From Lachnospiraceae bacterium (GTDB taxonomy: Bacteria; Bacillota; Clostridia; Lachnospirales; Lachnospiraceae), in the NCBI GenBank assembly GCA_017936785.1, contig JAGBEV010000015.1, positions 62,001 through 126,000 on the forward strand: a DNA stretch of 64,000 nucleotides, written 5' to 3'. The notes below the pieces were generated by a model. That model searched no databases and was not told the origin of the DNA. It was given only the letters and a program-made list of their open reading frames with translations. The position numbers and the translations under genes were made by a program. Of the stretch, positions 39,852 to 47,572 are shown piece after piece. Within the stretch, counting starts at the first letter, position 1, and each line of letters starts with the position of its first letter.

Positions 39852-39938
39852 CGAAAATTTGTTCGATTTTTCTCTTGACTTTTCGAACATGCATTCGTAT
39901 AATGCATTTATAGGAACAAACGTTCACAACAAACGTTC
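39852..39938. promoter_or_regulatory. Cluster of LexA boxes
   Basis: Four sites close to the Firmicutes pattern CGAACnnnnGTTCG: CGAAAATTTGTTCG at 39852, CGAACATGCATTCG at 39884 (between the -35 and -10 of the yneA-like gene), GAACAAACGTTC at 39914 (perfect core), and CAACAAACGTTC at 39927. They explain joint SOS control of both divergent genes. Confidence 0.85.
39875..39903 (+). promoter_or_regulatory. Promoter of the yneA-like gene
   Basis: TTGACT, 17-base spacer, TATAAT. The spacer is almost filled by a LexA box, so LexA binding would block polymerase. Confidence 0.88.
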
Positions 39939-39986
39939 GATACATAACACATAAAAATACCCAGTTTTAATTAGGAGGAAATGATG

Positions 39987-40361
39987 ATGAATAGAAGAGC
40001 TGCAATAATAAAAGGAAATGAACAGAAGAGAAGAGCTGCCAGAAAAAAAGCATTCATACATAAAATGACATTTGCGTGCATGACAGGAATATTCGTTTTG
40101 GTTCTTACTTTATCCGTTTTTTCCTTATCTGCAAAGGCAAATTCCACTACAGGTGCAAATGAATACAAATATTATACCAGCCACTTGATCGAACCCGGTG
40201 AATCCCTCTGGTCCATTGCTGAATCCAATATGGATACCGTTCATTATGACTCCATACAGGACTACGTTGATGAGATCATATCCATAAATGGAATTTCCGG
40301 TGATAAGATCCAGAGCGGTTATTATCTGTTAATTCCTTACTTTTCAGAGGAAATAAAATAA
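39987..40361 (+). CDS. LysM-domain SOS cell-division inhibitor (YneA-like)
   Basis: 124 residues from the third of three tandem ATGs (39981, 39984, 39987), best spaced from AGGAGG. Basic N-terminus, one membrane helix (about 26-48), then a LysM-like domain (about 60-118; HLIEPGESLWSIAESN...IISINGISGDKIQSGYYLLIPY). The position opposite lexA and the LexA-box promoter match Bacillus yneA, which blocks division during SOS. Sequence identity to YneA not tested. Confidence 0.85.
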   Translation: MNRRAAIIKGNEQKRRAARKKAFIHKMTFACMTGIFVLVLTLSVFSLSAKANSTTGANEYKYYTSHLIEPGESLWSIAESNMDTVHYDSIQDYVDEIISINGISGDKIQSGYYLLIPYFSEEIK

Positions 40362-40362
40362 G

Positions 40363-40386
40363 GCGATGCCGATCAATCGGCATCGC
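40363..40386. terminator. Hairpin terminator between the yneA-like and recombinase genes
   Basis: Perfect 11-base stem GCGATGCCGAT / ATCGGCATCGC with a 2-base spacer; it overlaps the last codons of the convergent recombinase gene. Confidence 0.75.
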
Positions 40387-41443
40387 TCCTTAATTTTACT
40401 ACATTTGCAGCCATACGGCGTCTGGAATCCGCCTGTGCAGCATAGTGTTTTCTTGTGGTATTGACATCTTTATGCCCCAGAACATCTGCAACCAGATAAA
40501 TGTCTCCTGTTTCCTGATATAAGGTAGTGCCATAAGTACTTCTTAATTTATGGGGTGTGATCTTTTTAAGGCTGGTTACCTTTCCGGCATATTTTTTTAC
40601 CAGATTTTCCACACTTCTTACTGTGATCCGCCTGTTCTGCATAGATAAAAACAGCGCATTTTCATGTCCGCTTTCAGGAATGATTTCTTCCCGAAGCATT
40701 AAATAATCCCTTAATGCTTTTTCCACTTCATCACCAAAATAAACAACTGCTTCATATCCACCTTTTCTGCGGATTTTAATTCCGTTATTTTTAAAATCAA
40801 CATCCTGAATATCCAGGCCCACACATTCCGAAACACGGATGCCGGTTCCCAATAGAAGAGTTAGAAGCGCCAGATCCCTGGTTTTGGTCTTTGCATGATA
40901 TTTTAATTCCGTTTTTGTCATATGATCCCCATTTTCCACTGCATCAAGGAGTGTAGCAACTTCATCCGGATCAAGACGTATAATTTCTTTTTGATGCAAT
41001 TTAGGCATTTTCATCAATGCGGCAGGATTTTTTTCGATCAGTTCACTGGTGTAAAAATAATTATAAAAGCTTCTTAGAGATGCCAGCTTTCTTGCTTTTC
41101 CCCTTTCATCATTGGTATATTCTTTTCCATCTTTTTGATAATAGGAGAGATATTCCATGTATTCTTCAATATCTTCTTTGGTAATCTGGTCTAAAACAGG
41201 CAGTTTATATTCTGTAATAGGCATTTTACCAAGCTGGCTGTTATTTTCATGCAGGAATTCAAAAAAGATTCTTAAATCAAGGGCATATCCTAATTTGGTT
41301 CTCGCTGACATGGTATTATCCATTCCCCGGAAGAAATTTTTACAAAAAGGTGGAAGAGTAGTGAGCACTTCCCTCAGTTTCAGAGTCTGTTCAATCTGCA
41401 CTTGATCATGATAATTTTTTTCACTATTATTGGAATTTCCCAT
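40373..41443 (-). CDS. XerS-like tyrosine recombinase
   Basis: 356 residues from ATG 41443, which follows AGGTGA; the GTG at 41452 lies inside that ribosome site. N-terminal SAM-like DNA-binding domain (about 40-150) and catalytic domain with Arg in LGTGIRVSE, Lys in RRKGGYE, HKLRSTYG (HxxR), GHKDVNTT, and nucleophile Tyr in KHYAA. The size, long N-terminus and spacing resemble streptococcal XerS, the single recombinase that resolves chromosome dimers at difSL. A split dif-like site lies 2.8 kb away at the phage junctions and is its likely substrate. Confidence 0.85.
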   Translation of the reverse strand: MGNSNNSEKNYHDQVQIEQTLKLREVLTTLPPFCKNFFRGMDNTMSARTKLGYALDLRIFFEFLHENNSQLGKMPITEYKLPVLDQITKEDIEEYMEYLSYYQKDGKEYTNDERGKARKLASLRSFYNYFYTSELIEKNPAALMKMPKLHQKEIIRLDPDEVATLLDAVENGDHMTKTELKYHAKTKTRDLALLTLLLGTGIRVSECVGLDIQDVDFKNNGIKIRRKGGYEAVVYFGDEVEKALRDYLMLREEIIPESGHENALFLSMQNRRITVRSVENLVKKYAGKVTSLKKITPHKLRSTYGTTLYQETGDIYLVADVLGHKDVNTTRKHYAAQADSRRRMAANVVKLRSDAD

Positions 41444-41461
41444 TCTAATCACCTGTTTTCG

Positions 41462-42139
41462 TTATGTATTATCAGTTATTTCCGGCCAACCTGTCATATG
41501 ATTATTGACAATAGCTGTAAACATTCGTTCTTTTACCCCCGGATTTTCCATATTTAACTTCTTCAGCAGATTCTTAACATATTCCCGTTTCGTATTTCCA
41601 TCTGCCGGACAGGGGCTCTTAACTACCGGTATGTTATATTTATTGACAAATCCAATAACATCAGCCTCACTCATGTATAGAAGAGGTCTGATGACAGTCA
41701 GATCCATACGGTCCAAATAAGTTTTGGGAGAAAAGGTATGAAAACGTCCTTCATATATTAAAGACATTAACATTGTTTCCACCACATCATCTTTATGATG
41801 AGCATATGCAACCTTGTTGCAGCCTAATTCTTTAATTTTTTCATTTAAAGCCCCTTTACGCATTTTAGCGCACAGGGAACAGGGATTCGACTCTTTTCTG
41901 TCATCAAAGACGATCTGAGCGATCTGAGTAGGCAGAATCGTATATGGTACCTCTAATTCTTCGCAGAATTGTTTTATTCCCTCCAGATTTAAGTTGTCAA
42001 AGCCCAGATCCACAGTAATTGCATGTAATTGAAATTTCTCGGGATAAAAGCGCATAAGACCTTTTAAGGCATAGAGAAGTGTCAAACTGTCTTTCCCTCC
42101 GGAAATTCCAACTGCAATATGATCTCCGTTTTCAATCAT
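41462..42139 (-). CDS. TtcA-like PP-loop tRNA thiolase, N-terminus frameshifted
   Basis: 225 residues from ATG 42139. PP-loop GISGGKDSLTLLYAL, central CSLCAKMRKGALN (Cys pair for an Fe-S cluster), AYAHHKDDVVETMLMSL and SPCPADGNTKRE are typical of the TtcA/TtuA tRNA sulfur-transfer family. Relatives begin some 18 residues earlier with a 'LYSFTRRAIDDY' helix. That helix is encoded here at 42192-42140 in another frame and runs into TGA, which overlaps ATG 42139 (AATGA). Either a 1-base loss or stop-start reinitiation; see findings. Confidence 0.85.
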   Translation of the reverse strand: MIENGDHIAVGISGGKDSLTLLYALKGLMRFYPEKFQLHAITVDLGFDNLNLEGIKQFCEELEVPYTILPTQIAQIVFDDRKESNPCSLCAKMRKGALNEKIKELGCNKVAYAHHKDDVVETMLMSLIYEGRFHTFSPKTYLDRMDLTVIRPLLYMSEADVIGFVNKYNIPVVKSPCPADGNTKREYVKNLLKKLNMENPGVKERMFTAIVNNHMTGWPEITDNT

Positions 42140-42235
42140 TTATAATCATCTATTGCCCGCCGGGTAAAACTGTATAATCTTTGTGCATCCATATAAAATC
42201 CTCGTTATGTACTTTTTCTGTCTAATATGATTTTC

Positions 42236-42265
42236 ATTATACACCATAAAACTATGATTTATCAA
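42236..42265 (-). promoter_or_regulatory. Promoter of the TtcA-like gene
   Basis: On the - strand: TTGATA, 18-base spacer ending in TG, TATAAT. About 45 bases before ATG 42192, the start of the out-of-frame N-terminal helix, which supports translation beginning there. Confidence 0.75.
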
Positions 42266-42321
42266 AAAAATCAAGAATTTTATTACATATTTAAATTTTT
42301 ACGGAAACTAAACAGCAAGTA

Positions 42322-42330
42322 TGATATAAT
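42322..42330 (+). promoter_or_regulatory. Extended -10 promoter of the AI-2E exporter gene
   Basis: TGATATAAT (extended -10) with no good -35 box, about 55 bases upstream of GTG 42388. Confidence 0.55.
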
Positions 42331-42387
42331 GAATACAAATGAACCAACAGGCAAAACAAAAATAGAAAAACGACGAGGTGTTTTATT

Positions 42388-43749
42388 GTGAAATTTCGCT
42401 TGGATAAAAAATATTTGCATTGGGGGATAACAGGATTTCTTGTTCTGGCATCTGCCATTTTGTTCTATTATTTCGTATTTCATACTGCAAAAATATTTGA
42501 TATCATCAAATCTGTTTTTAATGTATGTATGCCTATCATATATGGCTTGATACTGGCATATCTGCTGACGCCCATCTGCAGTTTTTTTGAAAGAAAACTG
42601 CTTTTACCGCTATATAAAGCATTCCACCTGGATACAGAGAAGTTAAAGACCCGTAAACGGATCAGAACACTGGCGATTTTACTTACCATGTTTTTGACTT
42701 TATATTTACTTTACATTTTCTTTTCCATTGTCATGAAAGAAGTAGTTGCAAGCATTCAGAGTATTATCCTGCAATCCTCTATTTATGTAAGCAATTTAGA
42801 AAGATTGATGGAAAATATTCTTTCTTCCAATAAAACCATTGAAAAAATGGCAACAGATCTGATCAATACCTATTCCGGTGAATTAAATAACTGGTTAAAT
42901 GACAGCGTACTTCCAAGAATCAATGTCATTATCAAAGAAGTTTCTTTAAGTGTACTTGGCGTTGCAAAAGGACTTTGGAATCTGATCATCGGTTTGATTA
43001 TTTCCATTTACGTACTTGCAAGCAAGGAAACCTTTACAGGACAAGCAAAGAAATTTGCTTATGCCGTATTTTCAGAAGAAAATGCTAACGGAATTATCAG
43101 TGATTTCCGCTATGCCAATAAAACATTCGGTTCCTATATCAGTGGTAAGATCATTGATTCCATTATTATTGGTATCCTGTGCTTTATTCTGATGAAAATA
43201 TTTAAGCTGCCTTATGATATCCTGGTCAGCGTAATAGTAGGTGTTACCAATGTAATTCCCTTTTTTGGTCCCTTTTTGGGCGGTATTCCCAGTGCCTTAT
43301 TGATTTTGATGGTAGATCCTATCAGCGGAGTTAAATTTATTATCCTGATCTTAGTTCTTCAGCAATTTGACGGAAATGTACTGGGACCCAAGATTTTGGG
43401 AGACTCTACAGGGCTTTCCAGTTTCTGGGTAATCTTTTCCATTACCATTTTCGGAGCATATTTCGGCATTCTGGGCATGGCTATCGGTGTTCCCGTATTT
43501 GCCCTGATCTATGCCGGAATAAAACGCAAACTGAATAATACTTTAAGAAGCAAAGGACTTGCAACAAATACTAAAGAATACATGTATCTGGATAAAATAG
43601 AAGAAAAGAAAATGATACAATTAACAGAAGAGAAAAGAAAGGATGCGAGAAAATCCAATAATCCTTCTTCCTTTTCAAAGAGCATGTCCAAATTGTATCA
43701 GAAAATGAAAAAAACAGATGAGACACAAGAAGAGGATAAAAATAAATGA
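42388..43749 (+). CDS. AI-2E family transporter (UPF0118)
   Basis: 453 residues with about eight hydrophobic segments and the family signature [20 protein letters not shown]...[27 protein letters not shown]-terminal basic/acidic cytoplasmic tail. Starts at GTG. The family includes TqsA and sodium/proton antiporters, so the cargo is not fixed by sequence. ATGA overlap with dtd. Confidence 0.92.
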   Translation: MKFRLDKKYLHWGITGFLVLASAILFYYFVFHTAKIFDIIKSVFNVCMPIIYGLILAYLLTPICSFFERKLLLPLYKAFHLDTEKLKTRKRIRTLAILLTMFLTLYLLYIFFSIVMKEVVASIQSIILQSSIYVSNLERLMENILSSNKTIEKMATDLINTYSGELNNWLNDSVLPRINVIIKEVSLSVLGVAKGLWNLIIGLIISIYVLASKETFTGQAKKFAYAVFSEENANGIISDFRYANKTFGSYISGKIIDSIIIGILCFILMKIFKLPYDILVSVIVGVTNVIPFFGPFLGGIPSALLILMVDPISGVKFIILILVLQQFDGNVLGPKILGDSTGLSSFWVIFSITIFGAYFGILGMAIGVPVFALIYAGIKRKLNNTLRSKGLATNTKEYMYLDKIEEKKMIQLTEEKRKDARKSNNPSSFSKSMSKLYQKMKKTDETQEEDKNK

Positions 43750-44204
43750 AATTTTTAATACAAAATGTCCAAACAGCTTCTGTTACCGTAGATCAAAAAA
43801 TAATCGGACAAATCCAAAAAGGATTTGTGGTGTTTATCGGTATTTGTGATACAGATAACGCTCAGATTGCCGATAAAATGGTCCAGAAACTTCTTAACCT
43901 GAGAATATTCAAAGATGATGCCGGAAAGACAAATTTGAGCCTTTCTGATGTTTCTGGTGAGCTTTTGCTGATATCACAATTCACTCTTTACGCAGACTGC
44001 AGCCATGGTAACAGACCTTCCTTTATAAAAGCCGGAAATCCTCAAACAGCGGAGCGCTTATACGAATATATTATTGATAAATGTAAAGAAACATCTTTAA
44101 CAGTTCAGACCGGAAGCTTCGGTGCAGATATGAAAGTTTCTTTAATAAACGACGGTCCCTTTACAATTATGCTGGATTCGGCAGAAATCGTTAAAAACTC
44201 ATGA
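43746..44204 (+). CDS. dtd: D-aminoacyl-tRNA deacylase
   Basis: 152 residues. [17 protein letters not shown] and the C-terminal NDGPFT carry the cross-subunit Gly-cisPro site family marks. Removes D-amino acids from tRNA. Last host gene before the phage region; without the phages it would lie next to the cytidylate kinase-like gene. Confidence 0.97.
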   Translation: MKFLIQNVQTASVTVDQKIIGQIQKGFVVFIGICDTDNAQIADKMVQKLLNLRIFKDDAGKTNLSLSDVSGELLLISQFTLYADCSHGNRPSFIKAGNPQTAERLYEYIIDKCKETSLTVQTGSFGADMKVSLINDGPFTIMLDSAEIVKNS

Positions 44205-44290
44205 AGTAACAAAAACTACATGTTTTGTGAACGCATCCGCGTTTGAATTTGATATAAATCAGTTGCAGTTGTTAATGACTTTTTATTGCT

Positions 44291-44315
44291 ATAACTTTTC
44301 GTTAAACTGTTCTTT
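44291..44315 (+). repeat. Left attachment site (attL) arm
   Basis: 25 bases from ATAACTTTTCG to GTTCTTT, identical to 52416-52440. Right of the shared TCTTT the sequence diverges (AGTTTATAG here, TGCGAATAG at 52441). Interpreted as the host dif-like left arm plus crossover core. Confidence 0.88.
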
Positions 44316-44434
44316 AGTTTATAGAAAACGGAGCGTATGCGGAGTGGTACTTGCTACCAGCAGCGTCTTAATATTCCGCTGTGCTGCTGGTTGTTTAGCA
44401 AGTATTTTATAAACGGCAGTTTAACGAACAAGTT
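44293..44434 (+). repeat. 142-nt imperfect palindrome at attL
   Basis: Pairs: AACTT 44293 with AAGTT 44430; TTCGTTAAACTG 44298 with CAGTTTAACGAA 44417; GTTTATA 44317 with TATAAAC 44408; TACTTGCTA 44348 with TAGCAAGTA 44396; CCAGCAGC 44357 with GCTGCTGG 44383. The core TCTTT falls in an unpaired bulge between the first two blocks. Candidate folded single-stranded attP of phage 1. Confidence 0.85.
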
Positions 44435-44464
44435 AGGACTAAATGCACACACATGGAAACTTTT

Positions 44465-44498
44465 AATTCCTTGTCTAAATTAGGCAAGGAATTTTTTT
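44465..44498 (+). terminator. Hairpin with T-run before the first phage 1 gene
   Basis: AATTCCTTG / CAAGGAATT around a partly complementary loop, followed by seven T. Could insulate phage genes from upstream transcription or act as an attenuator on transcripts crossing the att site in the circular form. Confidence 0.75.
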
Positions 44499-44517
44499 TA
44501 TTGCCAGAAAGGAGAGC

Positions 44518-44742
44518 ATGAAGAGTATGAGTGAATCTGAATTTAAAGAAATAGTGGATCTGTTTGTAGACATTCTTAATTCAATTCATTTGGGTCTGCA
44601 GGTTGGCATGAATGATGATCCCTGGATGAATGAGTTAGTAAAGCAGTGTGAGACCTTAAATGATCTGATCATAGCGGCGTGTCTACACAAATACGGTTAT
44701 GTTGTTGAAGGTTGTGTTGCTGTAAAAAGAGAAGGAGAGTAA
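44518..44742 (+). CDS. Phage 1 small early protein A
   Basis: 74 residues, acidic, helical; no known motif. Ribosome site AAAGGAGAG before ATG. Related to the next gene: both have a leucine-rich helix, then ELVK, then a C-terminal '(L/Y)HKYGYVVEGCVAVKRE' / 'YEHGYEHDGVEFVKKE' segment, so the two probably arose by duplication. Position at the start of the operon suggests a replication or control role. Confidence 0.7.
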   Translation: MKSMSESEFKEIVDLFVDILNSIHLGLQVGMNDDPWMNELVKQCETLNDLIIAACLHKYGYVVEGCVAVKREGE

Positions 44743-44747
44743 AGAGA

Positions 44748-44939
44748 ATGGATAAAAAGATGAAAAAGCTAATGGAGCTATTCCAGCTGCTGACTTCGTT
44801 GCTTGACCTGCGTATATCTGATGAGCTGGATGAACTTGTTAAGGGTCTGCATCATGCTATATCTGCGGAGCTGGCTGTAGCTTATATGTATGAACATGGT
44901 TATGAACATGACGGAGTTGAGTTTGTCAAGAAAGAATAA
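44748..44939 (+). CDS. Phage 1 small early protein B (paralogue of A)
   Basis: 63 residues from ATG 44748, preceded by GGAGAG; the longer frame from 44712 lies inside the previous gene. Lys-rich start, then a leucine-rich helix (LMELFQLLTSLLDL) and the C-terminal block shared with protein A. No function recognised. Confidence 0.7.
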   Translation: MDKKMKKLMELFQLLTSLLDLRISDELDELVKGLHHAISAELAVAYMYEHGYEHDGVEFVKKE

Positions 44940-44953
44940 GGAGATCAGAGTGT

Positions 44954-45157
44954 ATGAGTAAGCATTTAAAAGATTTATTGAAAGAATACAGAAAACAATA
45001 TTATGAATGGCTGTTGTTTATGTATGTATATTATGATGAAGATTTTGAAACGCCGGATGATGATCTTTTGTTATGTTTTGCAGTCAGAGAGGCTTTAGAA
45101 GCAAGGTTACAAGTAAATAAAAATAATCGAAAATTATTAGCAATGAAAGAGAGGTAA
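44954..45157 (+). CDS. Phage 1 small early protein C
   Basis: 67 residues, with aromatic-rich middle (YYEWLLFMYVYYDED), acidic stretch and basic C-terminus. Starts 14 bases after protein B with GGAGATCAG upstream. No family recognised. Confidence 0.65.
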   Translation: MSKHLKDLLKEYRKQYYEWLLFMYVYYDEDFETPDDDLLLCFAVREALEARLQVNKNNRKLLAMKER

Positions 45158-45163
45158 TGAAGA

Positions 45164-45463
45164 ATGAAAGTAACAGTATTAGGAATTAGTAGGAGAGAAG
45201 TAGAACGGAAGGATGGCAGGAAGGCAGTTTATACGTCAATTTTTTATACTGAACCATTTGATGAATATACCCGGAGTAATCAGGTATGCTTTGGTGAAAA
45301 ATGCGGTAGTGTAAATACAGCTTTGGACACTGAAACGATTCATGTCGGTGATGAAATCAGTCTTGATTATGCGCCCACCGGATTTACTTCACAAGACGGG
45401 AAACCGGAGTTCAGGCTTCAGAGCATTGACTTGATCAATCCCTTTAAGGGTGATAAAAAGTGA
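45164..45463 (+). CDS. Phage 1 ssDNA-binding protein (gene V-like)
   Basis: 99 residues, beta-rich, small and without membrane segment (MKVTVLGISRREVERKDGRKAVYTSIFYTEPF...). Size and place directly before the coat genes match the inovirus gene V protein, which coats the phage strand before export. The assignment is from context and fold appearance, not a diagnostic motif. Confidence 0.65.
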   Translation: MKVTVLGISRREVERKDGRKAVYTSIFYTEPFDEYTRSNQVCFGEKCGSVNTALDTETIHVGDEISLDYAPTGFTSQDGKPEFRLQSIDLINPFKGDKK

Positions 45464-45509
45464 TTCCTTTGGAATTGTCTTTTGTCATATAAAATACTCT
45501 TTGTGCTTG

Positions 45510-45532
45510 GGGCTGCTTTGTGTGGGCAGCCC
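45510..45532 (+). terminator. Hairpin before the coat operon
   Basis: Stem GGGCTGC / GCAGCCC with a 9-base loop in the 92-base gap between the ssDNA-binding and next membrane gene. No long T-run follows; it may be a partial terminator or an RNA processing/stability element that separates early and coat expression. Confidence 0.55.
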
Positions 45533-45555
45533 TTAAAGAGAGAAAGGAATAAGTC

Positions 45556-45738
45556 ATGAAAGAAATTTTATATATTGTGTTTATGTTCAGTTTGTCATTT
45601 TTCATTTGGGATTTTATTTTTAATTTTCTTTTTGACCATTCAAAACAGATCAGGGAATTTAAGGAACATTTAAGTACCGGGGATGAAATCCCGTTTTTTG
45701 ATGAATCCGTTAAGTCGGATGAGGATAAGGATCAATAG
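45556..45738 (+). CDS. Phage 1 small membrane protein
   Basis: 60 residues: one N-terminal membrane helix rich in Phe (about 3-30) and an acidic C-terminal tail. AAAGGAATAAGTC before ATG. Position just before the major coat matches tip proteins (pVII/pIX-like) of inoviruses, but this is by place only. Confidence 0.6.
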   Translation: MKEILYIVFMFSLSFFIWDFIFNFLFDHSKQIREFKEHLSTGDEIPFFDESVKSDEDKDQ

Positions 45739-45778
45739 AGCTCATTGATATAAATCTAACTGAAAGGTGGTGATCTTT

Positions 45779-45967
45779 ATGCCTGGTATTGTATTAGCAG
45801 CTTCTGGAATTACATGGGATGCTGTGCAGGCTGCAATGTCTAACCTCATGGGTGTAGTAAATACCATGATTGATGCTATAGCGGCTAATCCGCTTCTGCT
45901 TGTGTATGCTGTAGCTCCCTTGGCAACTGTAGGTATTGGAGTTTGGACAAAGCTGCGTCACTCATAA
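45779..45967 (+). CDS. Phage 1 major coat protein (pVIII-like)
   Basis: 62 residues from ATG 45779, eight bases after AAAGGTGG; the upstream GTG codons lie in the ribosome site. An amphipathic part (SGITWDAVQAAMSNLMGVVNTMIDAI) leads into a hydrophobic helix (LLLVYAVAPLATVGIGV) and basic end KLRHS. This is the classic coat design: outer amphipathic helix, membrane helix, basic C-terminus contacting DNA. A strong terminator follows, as for highly expressed coat genes. Confidence 0.8.
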   Translation: MPGIVLAASGITWDAVQAAMSNLMGVVNTMIDAIAANPLLLVYAVAPLATVGIGVWTKLRHS

Positions 45968-45970
45968 GAA

Positions 45971-45995
45971 AAGAGGGGGCTTATTGCTCCCTCTT
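45971..45995. terminator. Terminator after the phage 1 coat gene
   Basis: 10-base stem (AAGAGGGGGC / GCTCCCTCTT, one G-T) with TTATT loop; T-rich on both strands. It would end coat transcripts on + and the small gene at 46001-46147 on -. Confidence 0.9.
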
Positions 45996-46000
45996 ATTAT

Positions 46001-46147
46001 TTATAAGGTTAATGCACAAATTAGACCTATAATCAGTAATACAATTATTATAGTTAACATTATTACTAAATATATTGTATAACCTTTTAACATTGAATAT
46101 ATTAGGTGTTCTAATTTTGACATTTTTCTGTATTTTCGTTTTTTCAC
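46001..46147 (-). CDS. Small antiparallel membrane protein gene in phage 1
   Basis: 48 residues from GTG 46147, with AAAGGAAG seven bases upstream. Basic N-terminus (KKRKYRKMSK) and one long hydrophobic helix (YLVIMLTIIIVLLIIGLICAL). It is the only convincing - strand gene in phage 1 and is convergent with the coat gene across a shared terminator. Possible roles are immunity, superinfection exclusion or repression of morphogenesis; none is shown by sequence. Confidence 0.55.
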   Translation of the reverse strand: MKKRKYRKMSKLEHLIYSMLKGYTIYLVIMLTIIIVLLIIGLICALTL

Positions 46148-46193
46148 TTTTTCACTTCCTTTCAATTTTTGATTATAGCAAAGGAGAATTTGC

Positions 46194-47561
46194 ATGAAAA
46201 GATATATTTTGTTTATTTGTACTTTTTTATGTACGTTTTTATTGAATTTTGATTGTGTATATGCCTCTTCGTCTGATACTGATGATTTATCTAGTTATGA
46301 TAATTGGTCTTTTCAAGAAAAGTCTGCTTATTGGAGTCTCAATGTAGTTAGTTTAATAGGTGCAGCTGCAAGTGTAATGAATGGTAGTAGTCAGGATGCA
46401 AGACAAACTATATTAGAAGTGTATCAAGATTGTGCATTTGTAAATGATTATGATACTTTTGAAGATTTTCTTGCTTCTAAGATGTCGTATGATAATGCTA
46501 CTCATACATGGCATTATGATGATGATGTAAAGACTTTTATAAATGCTGTTAAAACTGAAATGGAAGAAGATGTGACTTATGTTTATGCACATCCAACAGC
46601 ATCCGCAAATATAGGCGGCGGTCCTTTTGATACAGGATATAGGTATAAAAATCTTTGTAATCTTGTAGCAAAATTTAATGACTGTTATTTTGTCTGTTAC
46701 GGCTATGGAGAAACAAGCCAGATTGGTGATAATCGTTATGATGTCTGGTATGTTGTGGCATATGAAGATGTTGAATATGCTGTATCATCTGATCTGACTG
46801 GAGAAAAATATAATTCTGATTTATATAACGGTAATTGGGAAAAGTGTAAAAGAAAAGATTTTTACATATTAGGAGATTCGGAAAGATTTATATATAAAGA
46901 ATCTGCTACTGATGAGTGGGTTGTTAAATATTTGAATGAATTTGAATGGGATGATGTCGCTGATTTTGATCGCATTGGTAACTATGGTGGTTTTCTTTGC
47001 TCTTCCATGTTGACGTCTATGACACAATTAAGTGATGGTGGTCGTTTAAGTGCATTTTATTCGGACAAACAAGGACAAATTCCTGTATTTAATTCTGTAA
47101 TGGCTATGAAAAACGGTACGTCTGTAGGTACGTGTGGTCAGTTTATGCCAGGCTACACCGGGCAGCCTATCACGGATAACAGCATAACTCAGACGGAGAT
47201 AAACGATTTTAGTACAAATTATAACTATTATTATGGTTCGGATTCCGGATCAGGCGGCTCCGGTTCCGGTTCCGGCTCCGGATCAGGCAGCTCCGGAGGT
47301 GGACTTCTTGATTTTCTGAACAGTCTCGGATCTTTTGGAGATACCCTCCTGAAGATCCTTTCAAAGGTTATGGATATTTTTACCAAGATCTTTGACTTCT
47401 TTTCAAATACGCTGCTTGACGCAATCGATCTGATCCCTACCGGATTCGTTGAATTTTTAGGTGCATTGTTTCCCTTCATCCCGGAAGAGTGGATAACTGC
47501 CGTATCGTTGTTTCTTGTCCTGCTTCTGGTCGGTGCGCTGATCAGGATATTTATTAAATAG
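46194..47561 (+). CDS. Phage 1 adsorption/minor coat protein (pIII-like)
   Basis: 455 residues. Signal peptide (1-25, ending YASS), a large Tyr/Asp-rich exported domain (about 30-345), a Gly/Ser linker (about 350-370), and C-terminal hydrophobic segments ending in a membrane anchor (FLVLLLVGALIRIFIK). This is the pIII layout: receptor-binding head, flexible linker, anchor. The DNA for the head (to about 47130) is AT-rich with different codon use, while the linker and anchor are GC-richer, suggesting the receptor domain was swapped. RBS AAAGGAG. Confidence 0.82.
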   Translation: MKRYILFICTFLCTFLLNFDCVYASSSDTDDLSSYDNWSFQEKSAYWSLNVVSLIGAAASVMNGSSQDARQTILEVYQDCAFVNDYDTFEDFLASKMSYDNATHTWHYDDDVKTFINAVKTEMEEDVTYVYAHPTASANIGGGPFDTGYRYKNLCNLVAKFNDCYFVCYGYGETSQIGDNRYDVWYVVAYEDVEYAVSSDLTGEKYNSDLYNGNWEKCKRKDFYILGDSERFIYKESATDEWVVKYLNEFEWDDVADFDRIGNYGGFLCSSMLTSMTQLSDGGRLSAFYSDKQGQIPVFNSVMAMKNGTSVGTCGQFMPGYTGQPITDNSITQTEINDFSTNYNYYYGSDSGSGGSGSGSGSGSGSSGGGLLDFLNSLGSFGDTLLKILSKVMDIFTKIFDFFSNTLLDAIDLIPTGFVEFLGALFPFIPEEWITAVSLFLVLLLVGALIRIFIK

Positions 47562-47572
47562 GGGGTGTGTTT

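Larger units (their letters stand above)
44205..44517 (+). other. Junction region: host flank, left attachment site, phage leader
   Basis: No gene. Contents in order: a short dtd 3' hairpin (AACGC-atcc-GCGTT near 44232), the left copy of the attachment-site arm (44291-44315), a large imperfect palindrome (44293-44434), and a terminator-like hairpin with a T-run (44465-44498) just before the first phage gene. Confidence 0.8.

Noticed and set aside
44227..44412. 61-residue open frame across the att palindrome
   Set aside because: No ribosome site, lies in palindromic non-coding DNA, and no protein features.
46194..47561. Diversity-generating retroelement variation of the adsorption gene
   Set aside because: No reverse transcriptase or template repeat is present; domain exchange explains the composition break better.
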